Positions 37,574 through 47,399 of a DNA stretch of 64,000 nucleotides are shown here, one piece after another. The position numbers and the translations under genes are program-made. The notes beneath the pieces are model-generated. The model saw only the letters and a program-made list of their open reading frames with translations. It had not been told where the DNA came from and ran no database searches. The DNA comes from Candidatus Binatia bacterium. GTDB lineage: Bacteria; Desulfobacterota; Binatia; HRBIN30. The stretch lies in assembly GCA_937925685.1 (NCBI GenBank), contig CALAMI010000010.1, forward strand, positions 248,001-312,000, given 5' to 3'. Position 1 is the stretch's first letter; each line of letters starts with the position of its first letter.

Positions 37574-38914
37574 ATGACAATAGAAGAAGGATATGATTTG
37601 CTCTTACCCCTAGTAGCCATCGTCTTGCTGATTTTAGCCAATGGGGTATTCGCGGCTGCTGAAATTGCAATTATTACGGTACGAGAAAGCCGCCTCTTGC
37701 AACGCCTGAAGGAAGGACACCCTGGGGCTGCTCCGCTTCTCGAGCTTAAACGGCACCCGAGCCAGTTCCTCGCGACCGTGCAAGTCGGGGTAACCATCGT
37801 CGGCTCGATGGCCTCTGTGCTCGGGGGTGCTTACGCGGCAACGCGCGTCGCCACCCTGCTTGAGGCGGTCGTTCCCGCTGGTCTCGCAGCTTGGGCGCCT
37901 ACTGCCGCGGTCGTTTTAATGGTGATGGTGATTTCGTACCTATCTCTGGTGCTCGGCGAACTCTTGCCAAAGTCGGTCGCCTTGCGTAACCCGGAACGCG
38001 TTGCCTTTATAACCGTGCATCTCATTCGCGTGCTAGCGGCTTTGTCGAGCCCGCTGGTACGGATCCTCACAATATCCACGGATACCTTCCTCAAGGTATT
38101 TCGCGTCTCCGCTCGCTCGTCCGAGGTGTTCATCACGGAAGAGGAGGTGAAACACATCGTCCAAGAGGGAGCCCGGCATGGCATTTTCGACGAAGCCGAG
38201 CGGCAACTCATTCACAGCGTTTTCGAGTTTGCCGACACATCGGTGCGCGAGGTTATGATCCCCCGCTCCGAGATTCACGCCCTCGGTGATACCACACCCT
38301 TGAAGGAAGCGCTCAGCAAGCTTGTAGAAACGGGTTTTTCACGAATGCCTGTGTATCAGGGTGACCTGGACCACATCATCGGAGTTGTGCATCTGAAGGA
38401 CATCCTTCGGGAATTGGAAAAGGCCGCGCCTCTGTCATTGCGAGAACTGGCTCACACCCCTCTCTTCGTCCCAGACTCGATGCAAATCAGCGATCTCTTG
38501 CGGGAATTGCAGGCACGCCGAGTTCACATGGCGATCGTGGTGAACGAGTTCGGAACCGTGGTGGGCTTGGTGACGATCGAAGATCTCCTCGAGGAAATCG
38601 TTGGCGAAATCCGTGATGAGTTCGATACCGACGAAGAGCAGCCGATTCAGGAAATGGCCGATGGCTCCTTGCTCGTGCACGGCTCGTTGCCTCTCGATGA
38701 ACTCACGGAGCGCTATGATCTGCCTTTCCGCAGCACCCAAGATTACCGCACCGTCGCCGGTTTGGTGCTTGCGCGCCTGAAGCGGTTTCCAAAGGGGGGA
38801 GAAGCGATTGTGGAGGGTCCCTTCAAGATGACTGTGGTGGTCCTCGACGGACGGCGGTTGCGCAAGATCCGCATCGAAGGTCCGATCCGGAAACGGTCAG
38901 AACCCGCACCTTGA
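37574..38914 (+). CDS. CNNM/CorC-type membrane protein with CBS pair (hemolysin C family)
   Basis: About 446 residues: a DUF21/CNNM membrane domain with four helices (roughly residues 10-170, starting ILANGVFAAAEIA), two CBS domains (from about residue 195; VREVMIPRSEI, VVNEFGTVVGLVT) and a C-terminal CorC_HlyC domain. Members are implicated in magnesium or other divalent-cation export. I take the ATG at 37574, although its GGAGGG is about 15 bases away; a TTG at 37508 overlapping the previous stop is an alternative start. Confidence 0.87.
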   Translation: MTIEEGYDLLLPLVAIVLLILANGVFAAAEIAIITVRESRLLQRLKEGHPGAAPLLELKRHPSQFLATVQVGVTIVGSMASVLGGAYAATRVATLLEAVVPAGLAAWAPTAAVVLMVMVISYLSLVLGELLPKSVALRNPERVAFITVHLIRVLAALSSPLVRILTISTDTFLKVFRVSARSSEVFITEEEVKHIVQEGARHGIFDEAERQLIHSVFEFADTSVREVMIPRSEIHALGDTTPLKEALSKLVETGFSRMPVYQGDLDHIIGVVHLKDILRELEKAAPLSLRELAHTPLFVPDSMQISDLLRELQARRVHMAIVVNEFGTVVGLVTIEDLLEEIVGEIRDEFDTDEEQPIQEMADGSLLVHGSLPLDELTERYDLPFRSTQDYRTVAGLVLARLKRFPKGGEAIVEGPFKMTVVVLDGRRLRKIRIEGPIRKRSEPAP

Positions 38915-39036
38915 GTTCCGGCCGGGGGACCGTGGCTACAGCGTGCACATGGAAGCAGACTCGCCTTAGTGGCTCCTTGTTGCAGTGCGGCACTTGCCAT
39001 TTGCAAACCGTGACGGAGTCTGCCCCACAAATGTCA

Positions 39037-39059
39037 TTCCTGCCCACGCAGTGCAGGAA
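39037..39059. repeat. 7-bp inverted repeat between convergent genes
   Basis: TTCCTGC (39037-39043) and GCAGGAA (39053-39059) are reverse complements around a nine-base loop, in the gap between the converging CorC-type gene and the BamA-like gene. It is followed by A rather than T on the plus strand, so a terminator role is uncertain. Confidence 0.3.
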
Positions 39060-39123
39060 AAACCATTCGCGGGTGTTCGCCTGGGGCCCTAAGCCGGAGG
39101 TGGACGGTAAACTGGCGCCCCCC

Positions 39124-41970
39124 TTAGAACAAAGTGCCAATGGTAAAGTGTATGGCGCCGAACGCTTCTCCCGGCCGGCGGTCGAGCTTCACACCGTAAT
39201 GTAAAGCAAGTGGGCCAACCGGGGTTTCGTAGAGCAGTCCTAACCCGGCAGAACGACGAAATTCAGAGAGCGAAACCGAGCGCTTTTGTAAGTACACGCC
39301 GCCACCATCAACGAATACCGCCCCTGTCGCCCCCAAAAGAAGTGGAAAGCGCAGCTCGGTGTTCACGTTCAACGAGAGGTCTCCCCCTAAGGGATTGCCC
39401 CCAGGAAAGATCCGACTGCCCAGAGGATCGACCACCGGGGCGCCAAGGGGTCCGATGCTGTTTTCTGAAAATCCTCGAACTGTAGAGCGCCCGCCCAAAA
39501 AAAACCGCTCTCGAATGGGTACGACGCCGCCACGAAAGGTTCGCGCCCATCCACCGCGAACCGCGTATACCCAGGTGAAAGACTCGCCCACGGGTATGTA
39601 TTGGCTGTGATGCCACTGCAATTTTGTCAAAGGTTCATCCGAACCAAGAAACGCTGGAGCAAAGCGCAGCCGAATGGAATCGAACACACCTCTGCGCGGG
39701 AGGAAGGGATCGTCGCGACCTTCGTAGACGACAAACGGGCCCAAACTGCCTGTCATCAGTCGACCCTCGTCTTCCGGATTGAACGCGCGCGCATCTGGGC
39801 GCAAATCGAATAGCCGCGCTTGCTCGATTTGGAACTCAACCCCAGTGAGCAGGGCCCGGCGCCAGCGCCGTTCGACGGCTGGCACTAGGGCGAGCCGCTC
39901 GATGCTGAATTGGTCCACAGAGCGCGTTGCTCGTTGACCGATCGCGTTCACTCTTAAGGCCCAACTCGTTCCCCAAAACTGCGGATCGCGAAAGCCTGCG
40001 TCCAGCAGGTATTCATTGGGCTCCAATGCTTGCGCGGGATCGAGCGCCAAGTCTCCTCGCAGTGCCAAACGTTGCGCTCGGTGCGCAACATTGAGGTGTG
40101 CAAGTTCTCCGAATGCCCGAAACCCGTCGCGCGTGTTGTAACCGCCGCCAAAGGTCAACGATATGGGAGCGCGTTCTTGAACGCGCAGGACCACGTCCCG
40201 TGTGACTTCCTCCAGATCCGATGCGACAGCGGGGGCCGGAAGCGAGTCAACTTCTACGCTACGAAACAAGCCCAACTGGTACAGCCGGTTTTGAGCCGTT
40301 GCCAAGGTTTCCGCTGTCAGCAGGGCACCGGGACGCAATCGTGCCTCCTGGCGTATGGTCGAAGACGCAGTTTGTACATTGCCCGCAACAAGAATGCGCC
40401 CCACGCGATGCCGGGGCCCCAACAGGACCGCGAAGTTCACCACCGCCAGCCGCTGTAAATCCCCTTCCTCGACGACCTCCCAGCGGCCCTCCACGGCGGC
40501 ATCGGCAAAGCCAGCGGCGCGCAAGTATTGGGCGACTCGCTCCGCCTCGCGCTCGACAGCCATCGGGTCGAGCGGACGGCGGATTCTAACCTCGCGCAGC
40601 GGCGGCTGGGACAGTGTTTCCGGAAAGCCAGTGAACTCGATTCGTTGTGTGATTACGGGGGTCCCTTCCTGGACAACTATGGTCACATCGATTGTGCCTT
40701 TTTCTGCGTCGGCGTTGACCCGATAGTCGGTAATTTCGGCGTCCACGAAGCCGAACTCACGGTAGCGGAACCAAAGCCGTTTCAGATCGTCCTCTAGACG
40801 CGAGGCGACGAGGTGGCCGTCCCGCCAGGGGATCCACGATGGCGGCCCGGTCAGCATGACCTCTCGAAGCCGTTGTGCGGCAATACGCTTCCTGCCCTCG
40901 AAGTCCACCCTGCGAACCCGCAGCACTGGTCCTTCGTTCACGCTGATGCGAATGATCTTTTTCGCCGCATGAGGTCGCTCGACCTGGAGCCCAATCGTGA
41001 CGAGGTAATGACCTTTTTCTTGGTAAATTTGTTCGACGACGCGGCGTAGCTGTCGCCACGTCCCGTCAGTAATCAGCGAGCGTTCCCACAGCCGCGCAGC
41101 CTTCAAGATTTCTTTCTGCGTGATGCGCTTGTTACCCTCGAATACCAGTTCGCAAAAGGGGCCAGGACGAATGTAAAGGCGCAGGAGCCCAGAAAGCGCT
41201 CTAGTTCCTTCAAACTTCGGGTCAACCCGGGCTTCGAAGTATCCCATCTGGCGCAGGTACCGGAGCGAAGCTTTTTGTGTTTCCTTTGCACGGGCGGTGG
41301 TCCACCGCTGGCCTACGCGCACCGGCAGCGCACGCAGGAAGGAACTGGGATCGTCCACTTCCAGCCCGACCCACTCGATTCGACGAACCACTTGGGGCTC
41401 CCCCTCGACTATGGATACGAGCAGCACCGCCTCGTCTTCGTGCCCCTCGATCACATCGAGCCTTACCTCCGCGTCCGGGAAACCCTGGTCGCGATAGAGA
41501 GCGACGAGTCGTTGTTGGGCCCCAGTTAGAAGCTGATCGTCAAGTAGGGTGCCCACCGCTACTCGCGCGGCTCGTTCGAGTTCTCGGAGTGGAAGTGATC
41601 GGTAGCCTCGAAACTTTACATTAGTTACGCGAAACTTTGGCAACAGTTTAACAACAAGCTTCACTCCTTTGTCTGAGGGGCTTGCAACTATGCTTGCGTC
41701 CCGGTATCGGCCGAGAGCGAGGATAGCGCTGCGGACTTGATCCTCGGTGCCAGCACCCCAGCCGCGCGCTAAAATAGCCGCTAACGCTGCAGCCACTTCA
41801 CCTCGCTGCCAAGTTGCTTCCCCGTGAACCTCCAAACTAGCGATCGGTCCAGGCTGTTCGTGGTCATCTCCAGCACTCGGCCCCGGGAAGCATCCAATCA
41901 GACAAAATATGACAGGGGGTAACAGCCAGCCCCCTCTATAGTTCCGCCTAGCGGATTGGACCACGCCCAT
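39124..41970 (-). CDS. BamA/TamA-family outer-membrane protein
   Basis: The 948-residue protein has an export signal, a long array of about six POTRA-like repeats (roughly residues 45-600), and a C-terminal Omp85 beta-barrel with the VRGF lid-lock motif (STVRGFSENSIGP) and a terminal Phe. The signal region contains LIGC (Cys27), which fits a lipobox, unusual for this family. The start is the ATG at 41970, 19 bases after the tamB-like stop. Given that neighbour it is more likely a TamA-type partner than the essential BamA, although it has more POTRA repeats than classical TamA. Confidence 0.85.
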   Translation of the reverse strand: MGVVQSARRNYRGGWLLPPVIFCLIGCFPGPSAGDDHEQPGPIASLEVHGEATWQRGEVAAALAAILARGWGAGTEDQVRSAILALGRYRDASIVASPSDKGVKLVVKLLPKFRVTNVKFRGYRSLPLRELERAARVAVGTLLDDQLLTGAQQRLVALYRDQGFPDAEVRLDVIEGHEDEAVLLVSIVEGEPQVVRRIEWVGLEVDDPSSFLRALPVRVGQRWTTARAKETQKASLRYLRQMGYFEARVDPKFEGTRALSGLLRLYIRPGPFCELVFEGNKRITQKEILKAARLWERSLITDGTWRQLRRVVEQIYQEKGHYLVTIGLQVERPHAAKKIIRISVNEGPVLRVRRVDFEGRKRIAAQRLREVMLTGPPSWIPWRDGHLVASRLEDDLKRLWFRYREFGFVDAEITDYRVNADAEKGTIDVTIVVQEGTPVITQRIEFTGFPETLSQPPLREVRIRRPLDPMAVEREAERVAQYLRAAGFADAAVEGRWEVVEEGDLQRLAVVNFAVLLGPRHRVGRILVAGNVQTASSTIRQEARLRPGALLTAETLATAQNRLYQLGLFRSVEVDSLPAPAVASDLEEVTRDVVLRVQERAPISLTFGGGYNTRDGFRAFGELAHLNVAHRAQRLALRGDLALDPAQALEPNEYLLDAGFRDPQFWGTSWALRVNAIGQRATRSVDQFSIERLALVPAVERRWRRALLTGVEFQIEQARLFDLRPDARAFNPEDEGRLMTGSLGPFVVYEGRDDPFLPRRGVFDSIRLRFAPAFLGSDEPLTKLQWHHSQYIPVGESFTWVYAVRGGWARTFRGGVVPIRERFFLGGRSTVRGFSENSIGPLGAPVVDPLGSRIFPGGNPLGGDLSLNVNTELRFPLLLGATGAVFVDGGGVYLQKRSVSLSEFRRSAGLGLLYETPVGPLALHYGVKLDRRPGEAFGAIHFTIGTLF

Positions 41971-41989
41971 GTTCCACTCTCGTCGACGG

Positions 41990-44900
41990 TCAACGACACA
42001 GTAAAGAGAATGGAGAGCGCAGGAACTCGACGCGAAACTTTATGTCGCCGCCGAACGCACCAGCGGCGTCTGCGGTGGCGCTCTCCCAGGTACCTAGAAG
42101 GGAGACTCGTCGCGACCAGCGGTATTCCACCTGCACCGTCTGGCGGCTTTGCACGCCAACGCTGGTAGATGCCGAGGCATAAAGCCGCTCGGCCAGCTCT
42201 TTGCCAATCGTAACCCGTGGTTCTACGGCCCCTGTATCACGAGCCTGCGTAGCAGCAACTTCAAACCGATCCACACCGAGCCACTGTTGTAGTTGTCGCT
42301 CCGCCTCCCCCTTCGGGAGCAGCGCCAACGCCGCCCCCGCGGGTGCGAAGCCTGCAGTCTGAGCTGCCATGGCTCGCGTCCGCCCGGTGGCAAGCAGACT
42401 CAGGATATCATCCACGGAAAGCGACGGATCGTCAGCCAGAAACTGTACCCGTGGTCGGTCGGCTTGTCCTGTCACCTGAACCTGAATCTGATACTCACCC
42501 TGCGGCGAGTTTACGCGGGTTTCCGCAAGCAAATTCAACCACGGGTTTCGACTGGCCGGATCGCGGAACTCGACGGTTCCTCCGGTCACCGTGAACGTTC
42601 GTCCCTGGACCGTCACCTCCCCTCCGACGACCCCAATGCGTCCTCCCACCAGCGGACGGCCCAAAGTGCCACCCACCCAAAGGTCGAGCCACAACTCTAC
42701 CTTGGCAACGTTGTTATCAATGAACACGTTGCCCGGGGAATGAAACTTGACATCTAGCGCGATGGGCGTGCGCACGACTTTTTGAACCGCAGGAGGGGCA
42801 AACAAACGCTCGCGCATCCAACGAAGCAAATCCGGCAGCGCCAGGTTGCGCTCGTAGAAGCCACTGATGACTTGGACATCACCCGCAACTGTGAGTTGCT
42901 CCCAAGGCCCGTGCACCGCACCCGTGCCACGCAACGTGGCCTCGAAGTCGTCGCTCCACGCGCCAGCAACCTCTCGTAAGCTCCACGAAAAAGCCGCACC
43001 CTGAGTAATACTAGCACTTCCAGCGATTAGAAATTTGCCGCCACCCACTTCCCCTTCTACCGTAAGGTCTCTGAGAGTTTCACCATCCAAACGGGCAAAT
43101 CCGTGCAGAGCGGACACAGGCGGAATCCCTTCGATTTCCAGGAACCCCTGGCGCAGGAAAAGCACGCCTTGTGATTGCCACTGGGCATTTGCCGAGCGCG
43201 TAATTTGAACATCAACGGTGATCGGGCCATTCGCTGCCAAAATCGGGGGCCCTATCAACTCGAGCAAAACCAAGTCCGACGCCCCGCGCAGCTCCAGTGC
43301 GAATTCTCCGCTGCGATGGAGAGTGCCCTGAACACGAAGTCTCGACTTCCCGCTTTCGAGCTCGAAGGGGTGGATTTGGAGGGTATCGCTCTTGAAACGA
43401 ACTCGTAACGGGCTCGCTAACTGCACATGGTAGGGGTCTCTCGATAAGATGAGCTCCGTGACCAGCAGCTCCGCTTCGCCGAGGTCCCCTTCGGCCAAGC
43501 GACCACTGGCCGCAGCGGTACCACTTAGACGAACTCGAAGGCGATTACGTGGCGAAACTAAATCCAGCCCAGTGCTTCTTGCCGTAAGAGAAAAACGGTA
43601 GCGTTCGGGTACGGCCACCCTTCCCGCGACTTCCAAACGGCCCGCGAACGCTTGGCCTTGGACGCTCCACTCCTGCGGGTGGAAATCCACTGTAAACACA
43701 CCATCACCGATGGAGAGGTCACCCCACTTCACGGCTTTCAAGGAAGCCCGCAGGCTACCAGTGGGGGCCCCGATTGGGCCCTGCCATTTTCCTTGGAGGA
43801 TGATGTGGCCGTCAACCTGCTGGCGGCGCGCGCCGCCAATCCCGCTCAAGCTGATGGGGTCTCCAGAAAGCCAAGCTTCCCGGACGCGGCTCCCCTCCCC
43901 GCGAGCACTGAACCAAAGCCTTTCCGTACTCTCCCGACGCGAAAGTTTTGACCAAAGCTGCCACTCACCTTGTCGCAGGTGAAAAGCCCAACTCAGGCGT
44001 TCTACCGCTTCGTGGTACACCCGAAATTGGCGCAAAGCCGCCGTCCAGCTCACCTCTGGACCGCTGACGCCGCCTTCGTACGTCAACCGCCCGTCAAGCG
44101 TTCCGTCGGATAAAGGGACAGTTCGGCCCGAGAGCCCAGTTGTCACACCGACCAGAAACTCCGCTGGAAACTTTTTCGCCTCGAGCCGAAGGTTCCTGTG
44201 AACTTGGTCCTGCAAATCCCAGGCACCGGAAATTCGCAACGTGCCCCCGTTTTGCGCTGTCGCCAGGCAGGAGTCGATTCTCCACTGCCGAGTGTTCGTT
44301 GCTGTGGCGTTGCAGACTAGATTTCGCAACGAGCTGTGCCGCAACTTTATTTCATGGGCGCCGATGGATAGCTCCAGCTTGGTCGCCCCGGAGGTAGTGT
44401 CCCAGCGCCAAGTAACGGTTGCGGAGCCTCTGAGCCCAACGGCACGCGCACGTGGATCCAATGCCGAAGCAATCACTGCCAGGTCGCTGGCCTCTACATG
44501 TCCGGTGCCACTGTGTCCTTCCTCGGTCCAGTGACCTTGGGCCTCGAGACGCACTCCACTTAGCCAGGCTGCCTGCGCCTGAAACTCCGCGCGATCGGAG
44601 CGCATCGTTCCCTTGGCACGCCACCGCATTGGGACCACAGGAGCGTCGCTGCTCCCAACCAAACGGAGGTCGCTCTGGCCGGACACTGTCCACTGGAGGT
44701 TTAGGAGATCGAGTGCTCCGGCAATTTTACCGGTCGCAAAGGTTCGTCCAACAATCTCTGGTACTCCTTCGACTCCGACCAGTTCCAATGCTCTCGCAGG
44801 CGATAAAACGACGCTCGTGGCCGCAGCCGACAGTGTAGGTCGATGATCCAATCTCAACTGTACATTTCCAGCCATCCAGAGCGCAGCGTGGCGGAGGCGA

Positions 44901-45850
44901 GCCGTGCGAAAAGAAAGTTCGGGGCCGGTGCGAACGAAGCGCGCGCGCAAATTTGCCTCCCGAATCGTTGCCCACGAACCTTCGGAAAGGCGCACAAGCA
45001 AGTCCACGTCCGGATTAGCAACCGTTCCGCGGAGTCGTCCTACCAAGAGGAGACTCCCCTCGATGGCGGGAATGTAGTCGGAAAACGCAGCCAAGGTCCT
45101 GGCCTCCATCCGCGACACTAGGCGGATCTCTGTGTCTTTCACGGCGGTAAGCCGGACCGACGCCAGGGGGCCTCGAAGCTGACCGCGATCGAGAAACAAC
45201 CCCTCAGACGAAGACCATCTCCCCGCCACACGGGTCTGCTCGAAGAGGACGGCGTGCTGGCCGCGTGTCCAGGAGAGATCAACGCCCGCTAGCCACCAGC
45301 GAACGTTTCCCGAGCCTCCCCCGTGAAGGTGAGCACCAATGTGCACACTGGCGACTGCCAATACAGCGTTCTCCTTCGTGTACGGCAACGTTATGCGCCA
45401 CTGGGTCCCATCGATTACGAGCGCAAGCCGTGGAAGAGGTAGTGTCCATTCTTCCACTGGCGCTGTTCGAGAACCGTGGTGCTCCTCTTGCTGTTGCTTG
45501 CGTACCAGGTCAGCGACTAAGCCGGTGGCTCGAACGGTGACGACCAGGCGAGCCTGTTTTAGCGAGGACCACCAGGCAATGCGTGCCGTGAGATCATCAA
45601 TCGCTAGCAGCTCGCCACAGCGCAAATCACGCACCGCCAGCTTGCCCGGCAGATGGACAGCGAAGATGGCACTGTCGCACGGGTGGCCAGTCAACTCGGT
45701 CAACGTTTCCATGAGCGGCCGACGCAGCCAATTTGCGATCCCTGCAGGGGCCATGAGAACCGAGGCCAAAGCCAGCAAACATACGAAAACGACAAGGAGC
45801 CATCTCCAAGACACCAGCCTCCCACCGAGAGTCCCAAGGCCTTTGAACAT
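41990..45850 (-). CDS. TamB-like (DUF490) translocation and assembly protein
   Basis: The 1286-residue protein has one N-terminal membrane anchor (LLVVFVCLLALASVL), a very long beta-helical middle with alternating hydrophobic strands, and a C-terminal DUF490/TamB domain (about the last 350 residues). Such proteins span the periplasm and work with an Omp85 partner in outer-membrane protein or lipid transport. That partner is encoded directly after it. I take the ATG at 45850; a GTG at 45913 would extend into the palindrome in the intergenic region. Confidence 0.87.
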   Translation of the reverse strand: MFKGLGTLGGRLVSWRWLLVVFVCLLALASVLMAPAGIANWLRRPLMETLTELTGHPCDSAIFAVHLPGKLAVRDLRCGELLAIDDLTARIAWWSSLKQARLVVTVRATGLVADLVRKQQQEEHHGSRTAPVEEWTLPLPRLALVIDGTQWRITLPYTKENAVLAVASVHIGAHLHGGGSGNVRWWLAGVDLSWTRGQHAVLFEQTRVAGRWSSSEGLFLDRGQLRGPLASVRLTAVKDTEIRLVSRMEARTLAAFSDYIPAIEGSLLLVGRLRGTVANPDVDLLVRLSEGSWATIREANLRARFVRTGPELSFRTARLRHAALWMAGNVQLRLDHRPTLSAAATSVVLSPARALELVGVEGVPEIVGRTFATGKIAGALDLLNLQWTVSGQSDLRLVGSSDAPVVPMRWRAKGTMRSDRAEFQAQAAWLSGVRLEAQGHWTEEGHSGTGHVEASDLAVIASALDPRARAVGLRGSATVTWRWDTTSGATKLELSIGAHEIKLRHSSLRNLVCNATATNTRQWRIDSCLATAQNGGTLRISGAWDLQDQVHRNLRLEAKKFPAEFLVGVTTGLSGRTVPLSDGTLDGRLTYEGGVSGPEVSWTAALRQFRVYHEAVERLSWAFHLRQGEWQLWSKLSRRESTERLWFSARGEGSRVREAWLSGDPISLSGIGGARRQQVDGHIILQGKWQGPIGAPTGSLRASLKAVKWGDLSIGDGVFTVDFHPQEWSVQGQAFAGRLEVAGRVAVPERYRFSLTARSTGLDLVSPRNRLRVRLSGTAAASGRLAEGDLGEAELLVTELILSRDPYHVQLASPLRVRFKSDTLQIHPFELESGKSRLRVQGTLHRSGEFALELRGASDLVLLELIGPPILAANGPITVDVQITRSANAQWQSQGVLFLRQGFLEIEGIPPVSALHGFARLDGETLRDLTVEGEVGGGKFLIAGSASITQGAAFSWSLREVAGAWSDDFEATLRGTGAVHGPWEQLTVAGDVQVISGFYERNLALPDLLRWMRERLFAPPAVQKVVRTPIALDVKFHSPGNVFIDNNVAKVELWLDLWVGGTLGRPLVGGRIGVVGGEVTVQGRTFTVTGGTVEFRDPASRNPWLNLLAETRVNSPQGEYQIQVQVTGQADRPRVQFLADDPSLSVDDILSLLATGRTRAMAAQTAGFAPAGAALALLPKGEAERQLQQWLGVDRFEVAATQARDTGAVEPRVTIGKELAERLYASASTSVGVQSRQTVQVEYRWSRRVSLLGTWESATADAAGAFGGDIKFRVEFLRSPFSLLCR

Positions 45851-45886
45851 CTTCCTTCTGATTAAGTTCTTCCTGCTGTTTGATTC

Positions 45887-45901
45887 TCTAGCGGCGCTAG
45901 A
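45887..45901. promoter_or_regulatory. 15-bp palindrome between divergent tamB-like and degP-like genes
   Basis: TCTAGCG and CGCTAGA (45887-45893 and 45895-45901) are exact reverse complements around one base. The right arm overlaps TAGAAT (45898-45903), a plausible -10 box for the protease gene, though no good -35 is seen. It lies in the only short gap between the two envelope genes. Operator function is an inference from position and symmetry. Confidence 0.35.
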
Positions 45902-45942
45902 ATACGCAGGCACTGGCTGCTAGCCAAGCGACTCACCGTGGC

Positions 45943-47343
45943 ATGGGCTTCGTCGTTGCACTTTCACACTGGACTCTTTGGATCTTTATGTGCCTCATGC
46001 TCGCGGCGGCTCCGCCCGGGCAGGCACTGAGCTCGGTTCCAGAAAGCTTTGCCGCAGTTGCAAAGGCAGCGCGACCGGTCGTCGTGAACATTTTCTCGAC
46101 CCGGGTAATTCGGGTACCGGGTTCCACAGGGGATCCGGTGGAGGATTTTTTCCGGCAATTCTTTGGACCCGGTCTGCCTTATCGCGCGCAACGCCAGCAA
46201 AGCCTTGGATCTGGCTTTATCATTTCTAGCGATGGTTTCATCGTCACCAACGCGCACGTGGTTGCCCTCGCGCAGCAAATTCGCGTCAGGCTAGCGACCC
46301 GCGAGGAATACGAGGCCCGGGTTGTCGGCGTCGACCAGAAAACGGACATCGCACTACTCAAGATCCGCCCGAAGACTCCTCTTCCCACCGCCAAGCTTGG
46401 AGATTCTGATGCCTTAGAGGTTGGTGACTGGGTAGTGGCTGTTGGTAATCCGTTCGGTTTAGCGTCAACCGTTACCGCTGGCATTGTCAGTGCAAAGGAC
46501 CGGGTGATCGGCGCAGGACCTTACGACGACTTCATTCAAACCGATGCCTCGATCAATCCAGGGAACTCCGGTGGTCCCTTGCTGAACTTACGTGGCGAGG
46601 TCGTGGGTATCAATTCAGCTATTTTTAGCCGTAGCGGTGGCAGCATCGGAATTGGATTCGCCATTCCAATTAACTTGGCCAAGAAAGTCATCGACGAGCT
46701 CCGGGAACACGGCCGGGTGATCCGAGGATGGCTTGGGGTTTCCATTCAGGACGTAACACCGGACATGGTGGAATCCTTTGGGCTCGATCGCCCCCGCGGG
46801 GCCTTGGTCGTGGAGGTAGAGCCTCAAAGCCCTGCCGATCGCGCGGGAATTCGCCGTGGCGATGTCATCGTCGAGTTCAACGGAGCGCTGATTGAAGAAA
46901 GTCGGCAACTTTCCGCACGCATCGCCGAGCTCCCGGTCGGACGGTCTGCCGCTGTCGTCTTGTTGCGTGATGGGAAGCAACGTCACCTTACCGTTACCAT
47001 CGGGGAATCACCTGAGGAGGCAGCGCTTGGCAGCACGGGGCGTTCCGCCGCCCGCGCCTGGGGTCTCGTAGTCACCGACCTCACGCCTCAGCTGGCAGCT
47101 CGCTTCCGCATCCCTCGAAATATTCGAGGCGCCTTGATCCGTGAAATTCTTCCTGGCAGCCCTGCGGATCGTAGCGACTTGCAACCCGGTGATGTCATCC
47201 GGCAGGTGGACCGCACCCCGGTGACCTCGGCTGCCGCCTGCGAACGTGAACTCGCTCGCGCGGGAGACTCCGTGCTGCTCCTCGTGCAACGTGGCCGGGC
47301 AAGCGGGTACGAACTGCTGCAGCGCAGCGAAGACCAACCGTGA
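45943..47343 (+). CDS. DegP/DegQ-type periplasmic serine protease (Do family)
   Basis: The 466-residue protein begins with a signal peptide (about residues 1-28). It has the trypsin-like triad H105 (TNAHVV), D135 (KTDIALLK) and S209 (NPGNSGGP), then two PDZ domains (from about residues 265 and 375). Members degrade or refold misfolded envelope proteins, which suits its place next to the TamB/BamA-like pair. The ATG at 45943 has no strong ribosome binding site. Confidence 0.93.
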   Translation: MGFVVALSHWTLWIFMCLMLAAAPPGQALSSVPESFAAVAKAARPVVVNIFSTRVIRVPGSTGDPVEDFFRQFFGPGLPYRAQRQQSLGSGFIISSDGFIVTNAHVVALAQQIRVRLATREEYEARVVGVDQKTDIALLKIRPKTPLPTAKLGDSDALEVGDWVVAVGNPFGLASTVTAGIVSAKDRVIGAGPYDDFIQTDASINPGNSGGPLLNLRGEVVGINSAIFSRSGGSIGIGFAIPINLAKKVIDELREHGRVIRGWLGVSIQDVTPDMVESFGLDRPRGALVVEVEPQSPADRAGIRRGDVIVEFNGALIEESRQLSARIAELPVGRSAAVVLLRDGKQRHLTVTIGESPEEAALGSTGRSAARAWGLVVTDLTPQLAARFRIPRNIRGALIREILPGSPADRSDLQPGDVIRQVDRTPVTSAAACERELARAGDSVLLLVQRGRASGYELLQRSEDQP

Positions 47344-47352
47344 GGAGGGCAA

Positions 47353-47380
47353 GGTTTCGGCGTTGGAACCGTCCCTTTTT
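47353..47380 (+). terminator. Possible intrinsic terminator after the DegP-like gene
   Basis: GGTTTC (47353-47358) can pair with GGAACC (47365-47370), with one G-U pair and a six-base loop. The next bases are GTCCC followed by TTTTT at 47376-47380. The stem is short and the T run does not begin at once, so this is a weak call, but it lies in the convergent gap just after the stop. Confidence 0.35.
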
Positions 47381-47399
47381 CCATGCAATCCCTTCTAAG

